A stretch of DNA of 37,524 nt from assembly GCF_004341365.1 (NCBI RefSeq), contig NZ_SLXH01000031.1, forward strand, positions 1 through 37,524. The letters run 5' to 3'. Positions 37,492-37,524 of this stretch are shown here, piece after piece. This DNA comes from Simplicispira metamorpha (lineage in GTDB: Bacteria; Pseudomonadota; Gammaproteobacteria; Burkholderiales; Burkholderiaceae_C). The notes beneath the pieces are model-generated. The model was not told the origin of the DNA and ran no database searches. It saw only the letters and a list, made by a program, of their open reading frames with translations. Every line of letters begins with the position of its first letter. Position 1 is the stretch's first letter. Position numbers and translations under genes: made by a program.

Positions 37492-37524
37492 GTCTGATCT
37501 GCCCCCAGTGCCAAAGCAGCCACA
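37488..37524 (+). CDS. Start of a possible zinc-ribbon protein (partial)
   Basis: ATG 37488 with GAGG at 37476-37479 opens MSLICPQCQSSH and runs off the right edge. The C-P-Q-C knuckle is typical of small zinc-ribbon proteins. Nothing more can be said from 12 residues. Confidence 0.45.
   Translation, partial: MSLICPQCQSSH

Overview
The window is chromosomal DNA of a high-GC betaproteobacterium, most likely of the family Comamonadaceae (Acidovorax and relatives). Three things point there: the gene neighbourhoods (rubredoxin-pilG-pilH-pilI-pilJ-chpA beside thiD-hemL; yqgE-ruvX-pyrR-pyrB-pyrC'; dusB-fis-purH), the very GC-rich codon use, and about nine copies of a short intergenic repeat (cores like GATAGCTGCTAGCGCTT) that I know as typical of that family. 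This assignment is an inference. No rRNA, tRNA, CRISPR array or complete insertion sequence is visible.

Layout. 1-1000: AT-richer edge with a possible transposase start on the minus strand, then a toxin-first HigB2/HigA2-type toxin-antitoxin pair with a palindrome inside its likely promoter and a strong terminator. 1182-5710: a three-gene ABC exporter (ATPase, FtsX-like permease, HlyD-like adaptor). 5848-10126: single genes, namely a fused APH-like/P-loop kinase, a YqaA-like membrane protein (minus), a VanX-type dipeptidase lipoprotein and a sulfite-oxidase-like/cytochrome c fusion. 10309-13286: dusB-fis (ATGA overlap) and purH. 13460-18136: a peptide-type ABC binding protein (minus), a membrane diguanylate cyclase (plus), and an acyltransferase (minus). 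18233-20465: thiD-like kinase and hemL (minus, overlapping). 20558-31047: rubredoxin and the Pil-Chp chemosensory cluster of type IV pili. 31101-32570: photolyase (minus). 32594-37296: yqgE-ruvX-pyrR-pyrB-pyrC'-plsC. The window ends in the first codons of a possible zinc-ribbon protein.

How genes work together. PilJ (receptor), PilI (CheW-like coupler), ChpA (multi-Hpt CheA-type kinase) and PilG/PilH (response regulators) form one signalling path controlling twitching pili. The methyltransferase (pilK) and methylesterase (chpB) genes that accompany this cluster in Pseudomonas are not present here. PyrB and the metal-site-less PyrC' resemble the Pseudomonas type aspartate transcarbamoylase, where PyrC' is structural. 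PyrR lies directly upstream of pyrB.

Most interesting leads. G8 tracts lie inside both pilJ and chpA, so the pilus chemosensory path may be switchable by slippage. ChpA carries 15 perfect GAGCCA hexanucleotides coding for Glu-Pro. The ThiD-like kinase has GAGE in place of the usual GTGC and lacks other ThiD signatures. PyrC' has lost its metal ligands. The cytochrome fusion has no molybdenum-binding Cys. The toxin-antitoxin promoter predicts a leaderless toxin mRNA. I found no clearly new defence or mobile system.
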